A DNA stretch of 12,615 nucleotides from Baffinella frigidus (Eukaryota; Cryptophyceae; Cryptomonadales; Baffinellaceae), in NCBI GenBank assembly GCA_026770585.1, contig MU647303.1, positions 113,106-125,720 on the forward strand, in the 5' to 3' direction. The position numbers and the translations under genes were made by a program. The notes under the pieces were generated by a model, which made no database searches, had not been told where the DNA came from, and saw only the letters and a list, made by a program, of their open reading frames with translations. Shown here piece by piece: positions 12,413 to 12,615 of the stretch (its first letter is position 1; each line of letters starts with the position of its first letter).

Positions 12413-12615
12413 GTCCCCTAAACCCCAACCCATAAACCCTAAACCCTGAACCATACACCATAAACCATAAACCATAAACCATAAACCATAAACCATAAAC
12501 CATAAACCATAAACCCTAAACCCTAAACCATAAACCCTGAAGCCTAAACCCTGAACCCTAAACCCTGAACCCTGAACCCTAAATCCTAAACCCTAAACCC
12601 TAAACCCTAAACCCT
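12413..12615 (+). other. Start of intron 7, telomere-like repeat array
   Basis: After GTCCC the sequence is CCCTAAA and CCATAAA units to the window edge, including about eight exact ATAAACC units near 12460-12515 and exact CCCTAAA units at the end. The remaining coding exons of the gene should lie to the right. Confidence 0.75.

Noticed and set aside
12413-12615. Chromosome end (telomere)
   Set aside because: A right-hand end should read TTTAGGG on this strand; here it is CCCTAAA, degenerate, and begins exactly at a splice donor. It is an internal array.
1-12615. tRNA or rRNA genes
   Set aside because: No cloverleaf with conserved T-loop sequence and no rRNA segment was seen by eye. The many hairpins lack such signatures. 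A covariance-model scan would be decisive.

Overview
This is eukaryotic nuclear DNA, most likely from a unicellular alga or related protist. The signs are spliced genes, a secretory-type signal sequence, GC-rich exons set in repeat-rich introns, and degenerate TTTAGGG/CCCTAAA-type repeats. That repeat type occurs in green plants and algae and, among others, in dinoflagellates and cryptophytes. I cannot fix the lineage from the sequence; cryptophyte or dinoflagellate are guesses. The CCCTAAA strand reads towards the right edge, so the arrays are internal and not a right-hand chromosome end.

Layout. Positions 1-2309 hold no recognisable gene. They carry five copies of one 112-124 bp inverted-repeat element with TACAGGGGTACC ends (MITE-like, TA at both ends), one unrelated 145 bp palindrome, and a second element family whose copy at 1829-2140 has been split by the fifth TACAGGGG copy. 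Positions 2310-4323 (minus strand) encode a 626-residue putative secreted or membrane-anchored repeat protein of unknown function. Its two exons are joined in frame across a 133 bp intron made almost wholly of telomere-like repeats. A 132 bp divergent spacer separates it from the second gene.

Positions 4456-12412 and beyond (plus strand) hold the first 200 codons of a GPN-loop GTPase, best matched to GPN3, a factor for RNA polymerase II assembly and nuclear import. Its 600 coding bases lie in seven exons, separated by introns of 204, 1961, 986, 781, 1225 and 2200 bp. An eighth part, about 80 residues, should lie past the right edge. The splice model keeps the frame at every junction and all GTPase motifs are present, so the gene looks functional.

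The striking feature is the structure of introns 2-6. Each is packed with different 85-155 bp inverted-repeat modules that could fold into long hairpins. Each also contains several diverged partial copies of the neighbouring exon ends with their splice sites ("exon-edge echoes"). The clearest is a perfect 35 bp-period array that copies the acceptor and start of exon 4 four times just before the real exon 4. The modules often sit between imperfect 10-28 bp direct repeats. Together this suggests a process of intron growth, or gain, that repeatedly copies splice junctions and inserts hairpin elements, while only one junction of each set keeps the frame. The two annotated genes show no functional link beyond sharing a divergent promoter region.
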